From contig OX335660.1 in the NCBI GenBank assembly GCA_946894095.1, positions 9,119,001-9,183,000 on the forward strand: a stretch of DNA of 64,000 bases. The letters run 5' to 3'. Below are positions 33,294 to 45,050 of this stretch, piece by piece. The notes beneath the pieces were generated by a model, which was given only the letters and a program-made list of their open reading frames with translations, had not been told where the DNA came from and searched no databases. This stretch comes from Incurvaria masculella. Lineage: Eukaryota > Arthropoda > Insecta > Lepidoptera > Incurvariidae. Every line of letters starts with the position of its first letter. The first letter of the stretch is position 1. The position numbers were made by a program, and so were the translations under genes.

Positions 33294-34912
33294 ACATACC
33301 ACTTTTACATGAAACACAATTTGGCCGTTGTAAATCGTGATGAACCTACATGAACAAATCATCGCAGGCTAGTATTTTCGATTCCTGAAAGAAACCCCCA
33401 TCATAGATTAAAGAAGGTAAAGATAGCTAACGACATACAACGTAGAGAACTCGCCGAAAACTGCTTATTTTTGCCGGTAATATGACATTTCTAACCATCG
33501 CCATTTCCCGTTACTGCCAGAACTAGTTACACCGTCATTGAACTCGGCTGGATTCCAATTTTGCCTACGTAGGCGCGATGAAAACTTAATATCATCAATA
33601 AAAAATATCATTGATATTAATTGGTTTATATTTAATGTATTCTGAAATGTAGATTGCAACGCCACCTGTAGACTTTTATTATCCCTATTCAACACTGGCA
33701 TAACGTTAGCAGCCAATCCCTTCATCTTTAGTCTATGCCTCCATGCAACGGGAAAGTACCTTAGGCGTTGCTTCTCTCCCATCGTTCCTTACTGGATGAT
33801 CGAAGCTTCAACGGCTATGAAAGTACCTTCGCTGCAGCTATAAGGATGTGTCGCCATTCCCGTACTTCCTTACGGTATGTTGACGTCGTCACAATAAGGC
33901 TGCATTGAGGCCCGAGGCCGTGGACGGGCCAGGATGGGTCCATATTGACAGGGATTCTACTCGAATAGGCTTCGGGCTTCAGGCATCCGAACGAAATGAC
34001 AGGAAAAGATCGGAAGGAGAAAGGAAGAAATTTAGGTTGGGATCGCACAGGGGGTGTGGACTGAGTTGCGCAGAGGGAAGTCGCTCTATTTTGCGTGCAC
34101 CTGTACGTGCGACTGATTTGATAGTTGAACTTATTGCGGCCTGGCTTTTTGAAATTGGACTCGACGACTCAGAAGTAAATCTAACTTTTATGGATAAATA
34201 ATTTGAGTTGCTATGCACCAAATTGAATGAAGTTGTTGTCTTGATAAGTGACCATCTTAAAGCTTATTTATTTATGTACTATTTATTTTTAGTATTATGT
34301 CTATGCCTACATTTATGTACATTATGATATTATTATTGGTATAAATATTTATTTTTGTATATTTTGTTGTATTTGAATGTAATTGAATTACTTAAATATG
34401 TCAGGTATTCATTCCAAATTAACTTTAATTGTTGTTCACATTTTTTATTATAACTTTAAAGGGTTAGGCCAATAGAGTTTTTTGACTTAGACGCGAAGTG
34501 TTCGACGCTCGTGAAGTGTTTTTCATCCATCCTGCATTGCAATTAAGGAAAACACATGTGTTGTGATCATGTTAACTATGACGTCTGATCGATTTGTATG
34601 GGTCCAAGCACAATATATGGATTGATAAACGTCTTCTAATTACTTCCAGAATAATGTTTTGATGTCATGAGCTTGTTACTTGCATTGATTTGCACAGTAA
34701 TTTGTTCTATTTTATTTTATTATACTATGTGCTACGTTTTATTTATAGTAATTTGAATTGTAATGTGTAATAAACATTTGGGCGCTCGAGTTTGCGCTTA
34801 CGATCGCTCCTAGATTTGGGTAATAGATCTTCTTGTTCTATTTATAGTATTTTCCCTCAGACCAGAAAGGTAGTTACTCATAGGTTTATTTCTCGCGAGA
34901 GGCGACAAAGAG
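33294..34912. other. Unassigned DNA with several moderate frames
   Basis: Frames of 77-105 codons (33465-33782 minus, 33815-34048 minus, 33905-34201 plus) suggest a decayed element more than host exons. None shows a motif that I can name. 34260-34760 is AT-rich. Confidence 0.3.
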
Positions 34913-34914
34913 AG

Positions 34915-35147
34915 TTGTCTTTCGTTGTTCGGATTCCACGTAAAACTGTGGGTCCTCTTCCTTCCTTATAAGGTGGTAGGATTTATTCCGCCCGGTTGTA
35001 CCGTTGATGTTTGCTCAAAAACCATCCAGTTGAATGTAGTCGTGCATTGTAATTAAGGTCATGACCTCTAATTACCATTAGGTGTGTTACGAGAATATCA
35101 TGAAAAGAAGTAAGCTAATAGACATCCGCGTAACATATTTTTTTTTT
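34915..35147 (+). repeat. SINE body and tail, diverged
   Basis: TCGTTGTTCGGATTCCACGT, AAAACTGTGGGTCCTCTTCC, a shortened CCCGG segment, CATCCAGTTGAATGTAGTCG and ATTAGGTGTGTTACGAGAAT, ending in a T-rich stretch. Head type unclear, probably 5S-type. Confidence 0.65.
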
Positions 35148-35394
35148 AAGAAATGCCTAGTTACAGTTTTTTCGACATTTCTTTGTTAAATCTACACAAA
35201 TCCAAATGTTCATCAAGGTCCGGATTTTATCAAAATCCTACCACATAGCCATGTTACAAACGCACAAACACATACAGACAATATATGTGTGCGCGAAACT
35301 ATCCCACACGGCGACCCTCGCAAGCCGACATGGGCCAAACTCGAAACTTGCCAAATTTGCCTTTCAAGAAACCGCCACTCGCAAGCCGAACTCA

Positions 35395-35715
35395 TTGACG
35401 CGGTCTTAAACCGCAGTTAGCCGAAGTTAGTCCGAGAGTTGGCTTTGTCTGCGCTTGTTAGGAGCCGGCGATATTAACTTGGCTAATAGTTGCAAACATT
35501 CGCCGGCTCGCCGGCTACGCGACTCGCCGCCATTCCGGTGAAATGTGGCGTTGATTTCGCGTTCGGGTTCGAGCGCGGATGCGAGTTCCGAACTCGTGTT
35601 TGGGGGTAATTCTCTTCGGAATTTGTTGGCGCAGTTTCTTTGTAAAATTTGTCTTAACTTGTGCGTCCTTGGATCAGTTCGCAGTTGAAGGAGAGATGCG
35701 AGCGAGGCGCCCACA
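35395..35715. promoter_or_regulatory. CG-enriched block
   Basis: Contains AACATTCGCCGGCTCGCCGG, GCGACTCGCCGCCATTCCGG and TTCGGGTTCGAGCGCGGATG. Opposite frames of 95 and 120 codons cross it. Candidate promoter or untranslated exon; no protein recognised. Confidence 0.25.
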
Positions 35716-36649
35716 TTTGCGAAATAAGAGTGTACATAAAATTGTCATATATAAGTTTATATTGGCACAAATATACATTTGGAAGATTTTTCGGAACATT
35801 GTTATAAGGCATCTTGACAGAAAATTTGATTTCGGAAAATATAAACTCCAAGACTTTATAACAGGTGATTCTCTGTTTGTGGACATGATGGCTAAAATCT
35901 CAACGAGTTTGTTGGAGACTAAGCAGCGACATCTAAATTGAAGTATTGTTATTAGATTGTTTAAATGAGCAAATAACGTTTGGTAGGTAAATTCACCTGA
36001 AGCAGAATTCAAAGTTTAGATATTACCGATCATCTTGTTATGAATGGAAAAAATATCTTTTGTAACCACCAATATTTCACGACTAATGATGTACTGTTTT
36101 CCCGAAGGAACAACTTGACCTACAAGACCATTTTTTATTTAAGTATTTCTGGCCTGTACTGGATTGAGAACACGAACAATTGTTAGTTTCGCAAATGCTG
36201 CAATCAGTTTGCTTTTTTTTACCTGCCTTTTGTAAATATCTTAGAACAGAAATAAAGTTTTATTGTTTGGGGACAATACTAGTAAATGAAGATCTAGAGG
36301 ATTTATCTAGATATCTAGAAGATTCTATAGCAAGTCGAGCTCACAAACGTTAAGCAGAAATTACCTTGCAAATCAATGCAAGTGATCGAAATCATGTAAT
36401 CGAAACATGATTGTGTGCAAGTCATTAGAGGACGATAATAATCCATCCACATGCTGTCGATGGATTTATGCAAATCGATCGGACGTCAAATGTTACTTAA
36501 ACATCATCACAACATATATTATCACGTGTTTGCATTCATTGCAATGAAGGATGGATGAAATACACGTGATGGATGTGACTTAGATGCTACTCTCACATCT
36601 AGCATTTAAGTAATTAGATAAGTAGAGGTACATATATAACAATTGCATT
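35716..36649. other. Unassigned AT-rich DNA
   Basis: Nothing recognised. CGATCACTTGCATTG-type inverted words around 36370-36560 are weak. Confidence 0.3.
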
Positions 36650-36985
36650 GCCTGCCAGAGGCTTTGGGTGAAAATCCCTGCCCCATCATGCACCCTTTTT
36701 TTCTCTTTTAGAGTTGAATAAGTGCATTTAGGCACGAATGCGAGCTATTCCATAGTTCGGAGACCATGTTAAACCGTAGTTTCCCCTACTGGCCGTACGG
36801 TTGAGCCGCCCGGGTGGGTGCTATCAAATTTGATAAAAAGTTGGCCGAAGCTGAAATAAAAAAATGATCGTGTTTTCCATCCAGTTCAATGTGGCCCCGC
36901 AATATAAGGAAGGTCCTGGTTTAGAATCTAGTTTCTATGAGGTGTGTTAGGCCATCCATGTTCAGTCACATAAAAAACATTCTAC
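36650..36985 (+). repeat. tRNA-type SINE, head partly preserved
   Basis: A partial head (AGAGGCTTTGGGTGAAAATC, a worn B box), TGCACCCTTTTTTTCTCTTT, TAAGTGCATTTAGGCACGAA, the body (GAGCCGCCCGGGTGGGTGCT, CATCCAGTTCAATGTGGCCC) and a tail ending TTCAGTCACATAAAAAA. Confidence 0.8.
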
Positions 36986-37700
36986 ATGAGATTTTTCAAT
37001 CAGACGAAGCAAACTGAAAGGTGCTAAAATTGCTACGCTCAGCGTAATTGTGATGTATCTGCAGTTCCGATTTGAACCGTACACACTCTGGAATGATCGG
37101 TTTTACAATTCTCATTATAAATACTTAATTTACTTTTATTACACACAACACTCCGAAGAGGAGTTACACTGAATATTAGACTTACATTAAATATGATGGT
37201 TCAACCTTTACATTTTGTGGGTAGAAATTAAGAAAAAATATGTTTTTCAAATATTTTTACATCGATAGATGTTAAACAAAGATGTTTAGTTTCTTCTACA
37301 GCATCACCTCTTTTAACTGGTTTCAGTAAAACCGAGTATTTTAATAATAGACTGAGTGTGTCCGAACCACCGAAGTGAGTGAGTGATTCATGTCAATCCT
37401 TTTATCACGTCACTATTTATTTTTCATTAAAAACTGCCAGCATAGTAAATGTCAATTTGCTTCGTCTGATTAAAAATATGACTGCCTAAATTGATTCCCA
37501 CTCCACCTTGGACATTTTTTGTATTCAGTCGTTTATTTTTCTGAAAACTGCTTAACATTCGAGACTTGATATTCCAGGATAAGACTGGATGCAGTTAGAC
37601 CATTGAGGAGAAATCGGAGACAGCGGGTCTCATAGTAGGCGGCCTATAGGTGGCATATCTCCTTCCTTTTTGATCTGAGATTTAGAACTATAGTTACGAG
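36986..37700. other. Unassigned DNA
   Basis: No exon or named repeat was recognised. Confidence 0.35.
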
Positions 37701-37890
37701 CGAACCTAGCAGCTTGCACGCCACGTACAGAGCGTACGGAGTGCATAATGCGGTTCCGCCGCAAATTGCATTAGCGTTGTGAACATTACACGGCGAATTG
37801 GCGGCGCGCTGAGTCGTGGCGCGCGAGCGGGACGCCGACAGCGCGGCGGAGCGAGACGGCTGCCGTCGCGCTCCTTGACACACGGGGCCT
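37700..37890. promoter_or_regulatory. CpG-rich block
   Basis: GGCGGCGCGCTGAGTCGTGG, GCGCGAGCGGGACGCCGACA and GCGCGGCGGAGCGAGACGGC in AT-rich flanks. Minus frames of 79 and 126 codons have compositional Ala/Arg-rich translations only. Confidence 0.35.
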
Positions 37891-37981
37891 TTTTTATTCG
37901 TTTAATTAATTGTTTGCGGACATGCTGAACATACTCTGCGTGTGGAGGGATTATGTTATATTGTGTTTTTGTGGCCAATAT

Positions 37982-38085
37982 CTGTCTGGATGAAAATATG
38001 GTAGAAGCGGCAACGAACGATGTTCTGTGTTTTCCATCTTGTTCAATGTAGCAACATAAAGGGCATAGGTGTGGTACATCGTGCA
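37982..38085 (+). repeat. SINE body fragment
   Basis: TGGATGAAAATATGGTAGAA, GCGGCAACGAACG, TTTTCCATCTTGTTCAATGT and AGGTGTGGTA match the body with deletions. Confidence 0.6.
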
Positions 38086-38599
38086 ATTAAGGATGGGAGA
38101 GGCAACAGAAACTTATCCATATAGCGGCAGCGTAGCTACAGTGATAATATAAACACTGAACTTACCGCCAGCCAGTCAGTTCGCTTACGAATTCAAATGT
38201 ACTCGAGTTCCCCTATTGCTCTCCTATCTACAAACTAATCGACTAGCGTTTTCAAATGTATGGAGAATTGGCGTGTGGCGGAATGTGGCGAACTAACATT
38301 TGCGAGTCCGAGTTGATTTGACAGATTACGCATCCTCGCAGAAAAAAGTTGACGTTGCCGCATACGCCGACTATGCGTTTTCATACAAAGCGGTAGCCCG
38401 AGTTGGTTTTTGACAGGTTAAAGAAGTAAAACTCGCATAAGCTTTTCATGTTTACGTAACTTCGAAGTTAAGTTAACGTCAATTAAAATGAGAACTCTAC
38501 TTAACGCTATTTAGTCCAACGAACATTTGATATTGTGAGTCTCGAATTCAAAAGTGAACTGACTAGGTACCATCAGTGTATTATCACTGATACATGGCT

Positions 38600-38670
38600 G
38601 CGGATATAACTTAATTCCTCGATGGTGTGGTATTAGTCATCCATGCCTACTAACATAAAAATATATTTAG
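38600..38670 (+). repeat. SINE tail fragment
   Basis: CGATGGTGTGGTATTAGTCA and TCCATGCCTACTAACATAAA match the SINE 3' end. Confidence 0.6.
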
Positions 38671-38824
38671 AAATAATTGTAATATGCCATATTTAATTCA
38701 ATTAGGTACACACACACGGCAACACCTGAGGGGTACGCACCGCATCGAGAACAAAAGAGTTGGGTAATTAAAAATGAATTAATTTAATTTAAGTATGACC
38801 ACACAAAAAGTGCGCACAATGAGG

Positions 38825-39005
38825 AGTTCTCGGAGCGTCCTTCCGAGAACGGTGGCCGGCGAGACTCCCCAATGTGCTTATCTCGACATTTTTTACAAAT
38901 AAAAATGGCGGCCGTGTCGCGCGCACCGCCGCCGCGGAGCGGACGCCGTCTTTTTGGCGGGATGACTGACAGCCGTCCGGCTCTTGAACGTAGAGAATGC
39001 CTTGC
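38825..39005. promoter_or_regulatory. CpG-rich block
   Basis: GAGAACGGTGGCCGGCGAGA, AAATGGCGGCCGTGTCGCGC and CGCCGCCGCGGAGCGGACGC. It contains the YY1/Pho-like word AAATGGCGGCC. Candidate regulatory island. Confidence 0.3.
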
Positions 39006-39027
39006 AGTTGAATATTGTTTTATTGCA

Positions 39028-39062
39028 GATAGCTGTGGTACCCGGCTCCGCTCGGTACAATA
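39028..39062 (+). repeat. Short dispersed repeat word, shared with 58419-58460 (-)
   Basis: TAGCTGTGGTACCCGGCTCC then GCTCGGTACAATATT is matched, inverted, at about 58.43 kb. It resembles a retroelement terminus common in insects; family not assigned. Confidence 0.5.
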
Positions 39063-39154
39063 TTAAACAAAAAATATCGACTTATTGAGGTACATACCAG
39101 TAAAGCACTTATACACTTTTACAGTATAATACCTATTAGTAAGAATTCATTGGA

Positions 39155-39320
39155 CATGGATTTAAATTCTATGGACATGGATGGCGAATACTATGCATAG
39201 CTTCTGTATATACATAGCCTAAAACACCATAAGAAAATTTTGTTCTTTTTATTTCACGGTTACATGCAATAAAAGGCATTTTCGACCAACGTTTCATCCA
39301 ATGAGACAGGATAATGGGCA
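39155..39320 (-). repeat. Degraded SINE
   Basis: CTATGGACATGGATGGCGAA, TAGCCTAAAACACCATAAG, AGGCATTTTCGACCAACGTT and TCATCCAATGAGACAGGATA are reverse-complement SINE blocks with the middle lost. Confidence 0.5.
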
Positions 39321-40389
39321 CTAGAAAGTGGTTCATGAACGGTTTGAACCTATCGAAAGTAAAGCAATGCAGAGCGTTCCTGAACTACAAGCTGCTGAAT
39401 GGGTGCTACGTACCTAACCATTATGGAGTACTTTCGTCAATCGTGGTACGTTCTCCTAAGCCGACCGGCCACGACCTTTTAACTCACTTCTGCTCTGTAA
39501 ATATGTTTCATCAATATTTGGTCCCTCCATCGTTCTACACATGTGTTTAAATATCTTTAATTATATTTGTCCCATATACAGGCATTCCATTTTCGTCACC
39601 ATGTATTCTTTCAGTTCACAATGCTCTCTGACCCAGCTATCGCGTAACTTGTACTATAAACTTAACCAGCAAAAATTCTTCAGAGCACGCTGTTTCATAG
39701 CCCTATAACGCTTTTAAAAATACACTTTCTAGTGACCACATTTTCAACAGTATCAAACGAAAAAAAAATTCACGCGAATCTGAAAAATATGAAAGCAACA
39801 ACCAATAGAAACAACTTGTTCGCTCTGTATTGTTTTACAAAGAGCTGAGATAATTTCCATGTTTATCATATTCGGATTCTCATAAAGGTTGTTTCTTTGT
39901 GTTTGTGGTTTGGACTCACTCTTTTTATAGGTAATGCAATCCTTAGAAGCAAAGTGAATGTTTCTTTGTTCATCTACATTGGCAGATTAAACTGTTTGGA
40001 AAGAATGAGGTCTTTTAAAATATACTCTTAATCCTGCAAGTTTTTAGTTTCGCTCATTTGAAATAATGTCACAACCCTTGAAAACGTTTTAACATCTCTT
40101 TCGAAAAATGTATTCAAAAAGATAAAACACTCTTAGGCAAGTGAATTGTTGAACAGACTTGAAGATGTTTTTAATCCTTTGTTTGTCTTCTTTTATTGTT
40201 TGAAGACTCTTAAAGAACTTACAACTTTTCTTCTGGCTTACCTTTACTAGGATCAACTTATTACCAAATTACGATTCAAGGTATTGCCAGTAAAAAAATA
40301 TTGTATATTTGACAAACACTATGGGGAAGATAAATTATCAGCTTTAATGCAAAATAAATAGAGCGAAGGATGTTTAATGTCAATCAGAA
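39321..40389. other. Unassigned AT-rich DNA
   Basis: The 78-codon frame at 39314-39550 has no recognisable domain. Nothing else was seen. Confidence 0.35.
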
Positions 40390-40470
40390 ATATAAGTAAT
40401 GTCCTGGCATAGCTGCTAGGCTAATTTCATAACTAACTGTGTAATATGGATGGCTGATAGATGCAGTGCG
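40390..40470 (+). repeat. SINE tail remnant
   Basis: AAGTAATGTCCTGGCATAGC, TGCTAGGCTAATTTCATAAC and AATATGGATGGCTGA are worn pieces of the SINE 3' end. Confidence 0.45.
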
Positions 40471-41647
40471 ACTTTGCATGTATAAAAACTTAAATTGTCC
40501 ATATGAGTAGATGTATCTAACAGTGTAAGATGTCTTGATATTGACAAGATTTTATAGGCAGAATCGATGAAAAATTAAGCAGATGTAAAGGTTGAAGTTC
40601 TTTCTAAGAACATTTGTTTCGTATTGTTGTTTTTTGCATTGGAGTGATTTGTTGGCACAAAACAACAAAACAATAGGAATCTTTAAGTATTACGCTGAAA
40701 GATTGTCAAAACGGCGAAGTGCTCCAATTTCTTTAAGAAATGCGACCTGAATAACGTTTCGGATAAGATGAAAATCTCTGCTAACCCGTCGCTGGCAGAG
40801 ATCCAAGCTGCGTGCATACGTACTTCGCATTGCGGTTTCAGGGATTGGCGCCAGCTATACAGCTTGCAGCAACAGCCTGGCCGGCATTTTTTCCAAAACT
40901 GTTTACACCGTTGTAAGGCGGCTGGTGTGACTGAAAAATTCCATTGCAATAAAAAAAAATTGTGCAAATGTTTTTGTTTCGGCACAGTTCAAATTCAGTC
41001 ATTAATTGTAAAGTATTTCTCATTACTATTAATGTATTACAGTAGTATCTATTAATGTGCCAAAACAGTTACATTGTATCAAAAAGTTATTTTAACTGAT
41101 TCAACAGTGGTGAAAAAAACACGTGTGACGGATCAGATGATTTTGAAACGGTTATCTTAACTGATAAAACATTACGGCTGACTAAAAATTAGGCGTGGAA
41201 ATGTCCAGTTTTGAGAGGTACAAGAATTTTAACAGATTGGACAGTACTTTTTCACTGAATATAAGACGTAAGTAAGAATGGACAAAATACTAAAGTTAAA
41301 CAGTTTTCACACAGTTAGGTAATCAGTAAGAGAAAACAGTTATTGCACACAGTTAAAAAAACAATTGTAAGATACAGTAACATTTATTTTTCAAGGCTAA
41401 CTGTTTTTACTCATTAAGAGTAACCGATTTACTTATTTTTAGAATTATAGTTAGATTCACTGATTATTGTTTTCAATGCGGTTAAGTTTTTTGTGGGATT
41501 TACTTTCGTGAAAACGTTTTCGAAGCTAGATTTAGTACTGGGATTTCCATTAAAATAATTAATATAGAATGTGTATCTATGTACGAGTAAATTCAATTCA
41601 TGTCGATACACTTCCGGTCAGGAAAAAAAAACACTTTTTTTGTTAAG
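40471..41647. other. Unassigned DNA
   Basis: A more complex block at 40760-40930 carries frames on both strands (95-100 codons) with no recognised protein. The rest is AT-rich. Confidence 0.3.
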
Positions 41648-41705
41648 GAGTTAGTAGTACCATGTAGTTCAAATAATAGCTAATCACGTCCAGTTGCAAA
41701 AAAAA
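41648..41705 (+). repeat. SINE tail remnant
   Basis: Worn SINE 3' end (AATAGCTAATCACGTCCAGT, TGCAAAAAAAAA) abutting the next repeat. Confidence 0.4.
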
Positions 41706-42000
41706 ATCGGCCAAGTGCGAGTCGGACTCGCACACGAAGAGTTCCGTACCATCGTACAAGATTGAACACAAAATAATATTTTTATTATTAGGCGAATTTT
41801 GTTGTTATAGCGGCAAAATAAATACACTTTCTCTGAAAATTTCAGCTTCCTACTTATTACAGTTCATGAGATACAGCCCTGTGACAGACGATCGGACGAA
41901 CGGACGGACGGACGGACGGACGGGCGGACGGACGGACGGACAGACAGCGGAGGCTTAGTAATAGAGTTCCGTTGACACTCTTTGGATACGGAACCCTAAA
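41706..42000 (+). repeat. Dispersed GACG-type lepidopteran repeat, copy 2
   Basis: Begins ATCGGCCAAGTGCGAGTCGG and ACTCGCACACGAAGAG, continues GTTCCGTACCATCGTACAAG, TTATAGCGGCAAAATAAATA, GAAAATTTCAGCTTCCTACT and CATGAGATACAGCCCTGTGA, then a (GGAC)n run at about 41885-41945, and ends GGATACGGAACCCTAAAAA. The most complete copy in the window. Confidence 0.85.
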
Positions 42001-43190
42001 AAGTACAAAAGTCCATATTTTCTTAATTTTAAATGTGTAGTATTATGTAAGGGACTCGATTAAAAATATAAATCCAAAGATGGAGTTGCAATTCACATTT
42101 CAGAATACATTAAATAGACAACTAAAGAATATCAATGACATTACATACTTATTTAAATTTAAAATGTAACGTTTAACCTAAGCAACTTGTTTTGAAAATT
42201 AGTTTAATGACGGTGTAACCTGTTCTGGCAGTGACGGGAAATGGTGCTGATTAGAAATATCACAGCGAAAAACAACAGTTTTCGGTGAGTTTTGTTCGTT
42301 GTATGACATTGGCTATTTATACTTTCCTCTTTTATCAACGAGTTTCGATCGCTCCTCCCGCCCTTCCGTGCTCGTTGACTCGGAAACGTTTCACTTACAA
42401 TGTGTCTATGACCGCTCAAGAAAATATTCCAACTGATAGGAAACATTGAGCATCTCCAAACTCATTCACGCAGAGTTTTACGATCGATATAAAAACGCGC
42501 AGTCGTATAATAAATAATATTTTTTGTTGTTTCATTGAGTGTTTAGAGGGGGCGTGGCGGGGCGGGGCTGGATGACATAAATCATCGAGTTGAATGCCCT
42601 TAAGGTAGAGCACAAAGCACGTAGTTCGTAACGGTCGCAGTTTTGTGAAATGGCAGGAATCGATACACTCGTCATAAAATGTTATTGTATTCTTAACTTT
42701 GAACTGTATCATTGACACTAATTTTGTGCAATTTCGTGACTTAATTTTTTCCTTTTTTTTAAAGATTATACAGATGATTTGACGATTCCCAACGAAATCT
42801 ACTTTTCTACTTACTTTTCTCAATGTCAATGGCTCTAACCTTCAAGCAAATTTGCGTCATTGCAAGTAACTTATAATTTCAAAGAAGAATTAATCTACGC
42901 AAAGATATGAACCGCATCAAAATTAAATAAATAGTTCTCAAGTTATAATAAAGTAACAAGAAATATAGACGAAAGGATAAACAGACAAGAGTAAGTAATT
43001 AATGTAATTATGTGACTGCATTATCTCACCGACTTAGTTAGACTTAAGTTAAGATATTTTGATCATCATAATATTTTTATCGTCACGGGTGCCATATCTG
43101 ACTTCGAAGCATTTCGTTCATTTTAGGCACATAGAACAATTAATTGAAATCGGGTAATGGCCTTTCCATTCTAATCTAGCGGCTCCTGGA
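42001..43190. other. Unassigned DNA upstream of the candidate first exon
   Basis: Mixed composition. 42340-42420 and 42545-42580 (GGGGGCGTGGCGGGGCGGGG) are GC-richer and could belong to an upstream control region. A 137-codon minus frame (42416-42829) has no features. Confidence 0.35.
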
Positions 43191-43191
43191 G

Positions 43192-43200
43192 TATAAAAAA
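43192..43200 (+). promoter_or_regulatory. TATA box candidate
   Basis: TATAAAAAA at 43192-43200 lies about 90 bp upstream of the ATG at 43285, with TTACTG and GTGTCAGAATCATT words downstream as possible initiators. A TATA box alone is weak evidence in AT-rich DNA. Confidence 0.4.
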
Positions 43201-43284
43201 GGAGTGGGTTCCTGGCGATGTTTTCCGTTACTGTATTATAGTTGTGTCAGAATCATTAACTTATAAAAGTTGAAGAAAAATAAA

Positions 43285-43305
43285 ATGGAATTAACATCTT
43301 CTGAG
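43285..43305 (+). CDS. Candidate first coding exon, possibly of toy (MELTSSE)
   Basis: ATG at 43285 in a good insect start context (ATAAAATGG) opens a seven-codon frame, MELTSSE, ending at GAG|GTAAGA, a near-consensus splice donor at 43306. Insect Toy proteins, as far as I recall, begin with a similar short stretch (Met-Met-Leu-Thr-Thr-Glu) before the first coding intron and then an -IMH- segment. The paired-box exon 12 kb downstream starts with LMHSAAMG. The exon ends in phase 0. That joins the paired-box frame only if the acceptor is the AG at 55192-55193, not the stronger-looking AG at 55187-55188. So the link is plausible but not shown; an intermediate exon, or a different gene, is possible. 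Confidence 0.35.
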
Positions 43306-43452
43306 GTAAGAGAAAAAAAAACTTATTAAAAATTGTTATGTCGTTACATCGGAAATAAAGATCTTTTCGAGATCCCTTTTTTTCATATTAGCGTTGATCT
43401 CAGAGTGAAACGGACTTTACGAACTCTTTTCCTGTCTTTTTACAGTGTAAAA

Positions 43453-43485
43453 ACCATGGAGGTGATATTTCTTCACCTCCATGGT
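43453..43485. repeat. Perfect 13-bp-stem hairpin
   Basis: ACCATGGAGGTGA (43453-43465), a 7-nt loop and TCACCTCCATGGT (43473-43485). GTAAAAAC occurs as a direct repeat over both edges (43447-43454 and 43484-43491). Confidence 0.85.
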
Positions 43486-43670
43486 AAAAACACAAGAGAC
43501 CATGACGCGCAAACATTTTGTGAAACGTCAAAGCCACGAGCCAAAAGTCGCTCTTCCTACCCGACTGTCACTCAAAAACGGTATACCAAATTTCCAAAAT
43601 GGCGACCCGTTTACCGACACAATTAAACTATCTCCCCGCGTTTTAACCAATTCAAAAACAGATACAAAAT

Positions 43671-43765
43671 AATAATAAGGAGGGTCCGGGACCGAGGCAG
43701 GGGTCGAACCCTGAACCCGTCACCTGGCGCTGTCTGCTCCCCCTGCATCCCCTTATGTGGGATGC
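43671..43765 (-). repeat. Possible LINE 3' end with (ATT)n tail
   Basis: On the minus strand a GC-rich segment (GCAGGGGGAGCAGACAGCGC, GTTCGACCCCTGCCTCGGTC) runs into CCTTATTATTATTTTG. The GGGTTCGACCCC word looks like a Pol III B box, but no A box or tRNA fold precedes it. Probably the terminus of a non-LTR element; weak. Confidence 0.35.
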
Positions 43766-44529
43766 GCCTATGTACTGTCTATGTAGGGCCCTTATTTACA
43801 CTGCCGATCAAGTTATTTAATCTTTGAATCGTTTAGTGAATTTGAATATTAAGTTTGACATTATTCGTATTCGGGAAGGGACCTTTAAATTTTAAACACC
43901 TTGGGTTACTAAAATATCCTTTTTAAATATGGCAGTTCAACGTATTAAACATATTTGAAACTTTAGGTTTCACGTATCGATTTTGCTTGAATTTGCCTTT
44001 AAGCCTTTTCAGTAAGTTTCGGGAACTACAGGACTTTTATTGTTCAATATTTTCGGTATTGGCTTCATTGAATTTATATTTATATAATCAAGTTCATTAA
44101 AGAAACTATACAGAAATAGCGGCTTGTACTTGTCCAACGGACGGTACGGTCAGCATAATATTGTTAAAAAGTATACATTTATGTTTTAAGATTTTTGTAA
44201 TATTTAACTTAATTTATTTATACTATAGATGCAACATAAATACATATCACATTCCCTGGAATAAGTGACGTATCTGTTTAGTACGAAAAAATATATTTAC
44301 TTATAATGTATTAGGTCAAGAGGTAGGAAAAGGTTAGTAAAACTGTGGGTCGTTTAAATGTGTTTATTTATGTTTAAAAATGCATTATTGCATGCCACTA
44401 GGTCCAGAAGATTCATCTGAACCAAGTAATGAACTTAAGGCTGTCGAGAAGTCACAGGAAATATATGATTTGAAAATTTTAAAATTGCATTCTTTGTCCA
44501 TTGGTCAAGGCACAATTTTGTACGGCGAC
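43766..44529. other. Unassigned AT-rich DNA
   Basis: Nothing recognised. Confidence 0.4.
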
Positions 44530-45050
44530 TGCGATTAGACTAGTAAACATCTTCCAGGACCTAACGTTTCCCTACCCCTAAAACTTAACAGATTTAAAAA
44601 TTAAAAAATAATGACTTGAGAAAGCCTCTTTCTAGGTCTATGTGTTTTTATTTTTCGTAGATATCTGTATTTTCAGTAAAAAAAATAACATAAAGATAGA
44701 CAACTTTTTCTAATGCTTATTAGCCAATCTAAGAGGTATACTGGGTAAACATTTCCAGTGCGCCTTCAGGGCTAGATCATAAACTATAAGAAAATGCGAA
44801 AAACACTCAAAAACCTTTCACGGATTTTGATAAAAAATTAAAATGCATTATTTTAATTTAATTTACAACAAACTAAAGGAAAGTGTTGAATTTTAATAAA
44901 CCGATTAAAATGTTCCAGTGTTCATACATTACCCGTACCAAAAATTTATAAATACAGACGTTGATTTTGACAAAATATTTTGGAATCCAAAATTTCATAA
45001 ACATAGTTAAACATTAAGAGCATGTAAACAGTTATCGCCCGTAGTTTTAT
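44530..45050 (+). repeat. Dispersed repeat, copy 2 (pairs with 6640-6965)
   Basis: Contains the same ordered words as the 6.7-kb copy, ending ACAGACGTTGATTTTGACAA, AATATTTTGGAATCC and GCATGTAAACAGTTATCGCC. It is about 200 bp longer, through inserted AT-rich sequence. Family unknown. Confidence 0.55.

Noticed and set aside
43690..43765. tRNA gene suggested by GGGTTCGACCCC on the minus strand
   Set aside because: No A box at the right distance and no cloverleaf pairing could be laid out.
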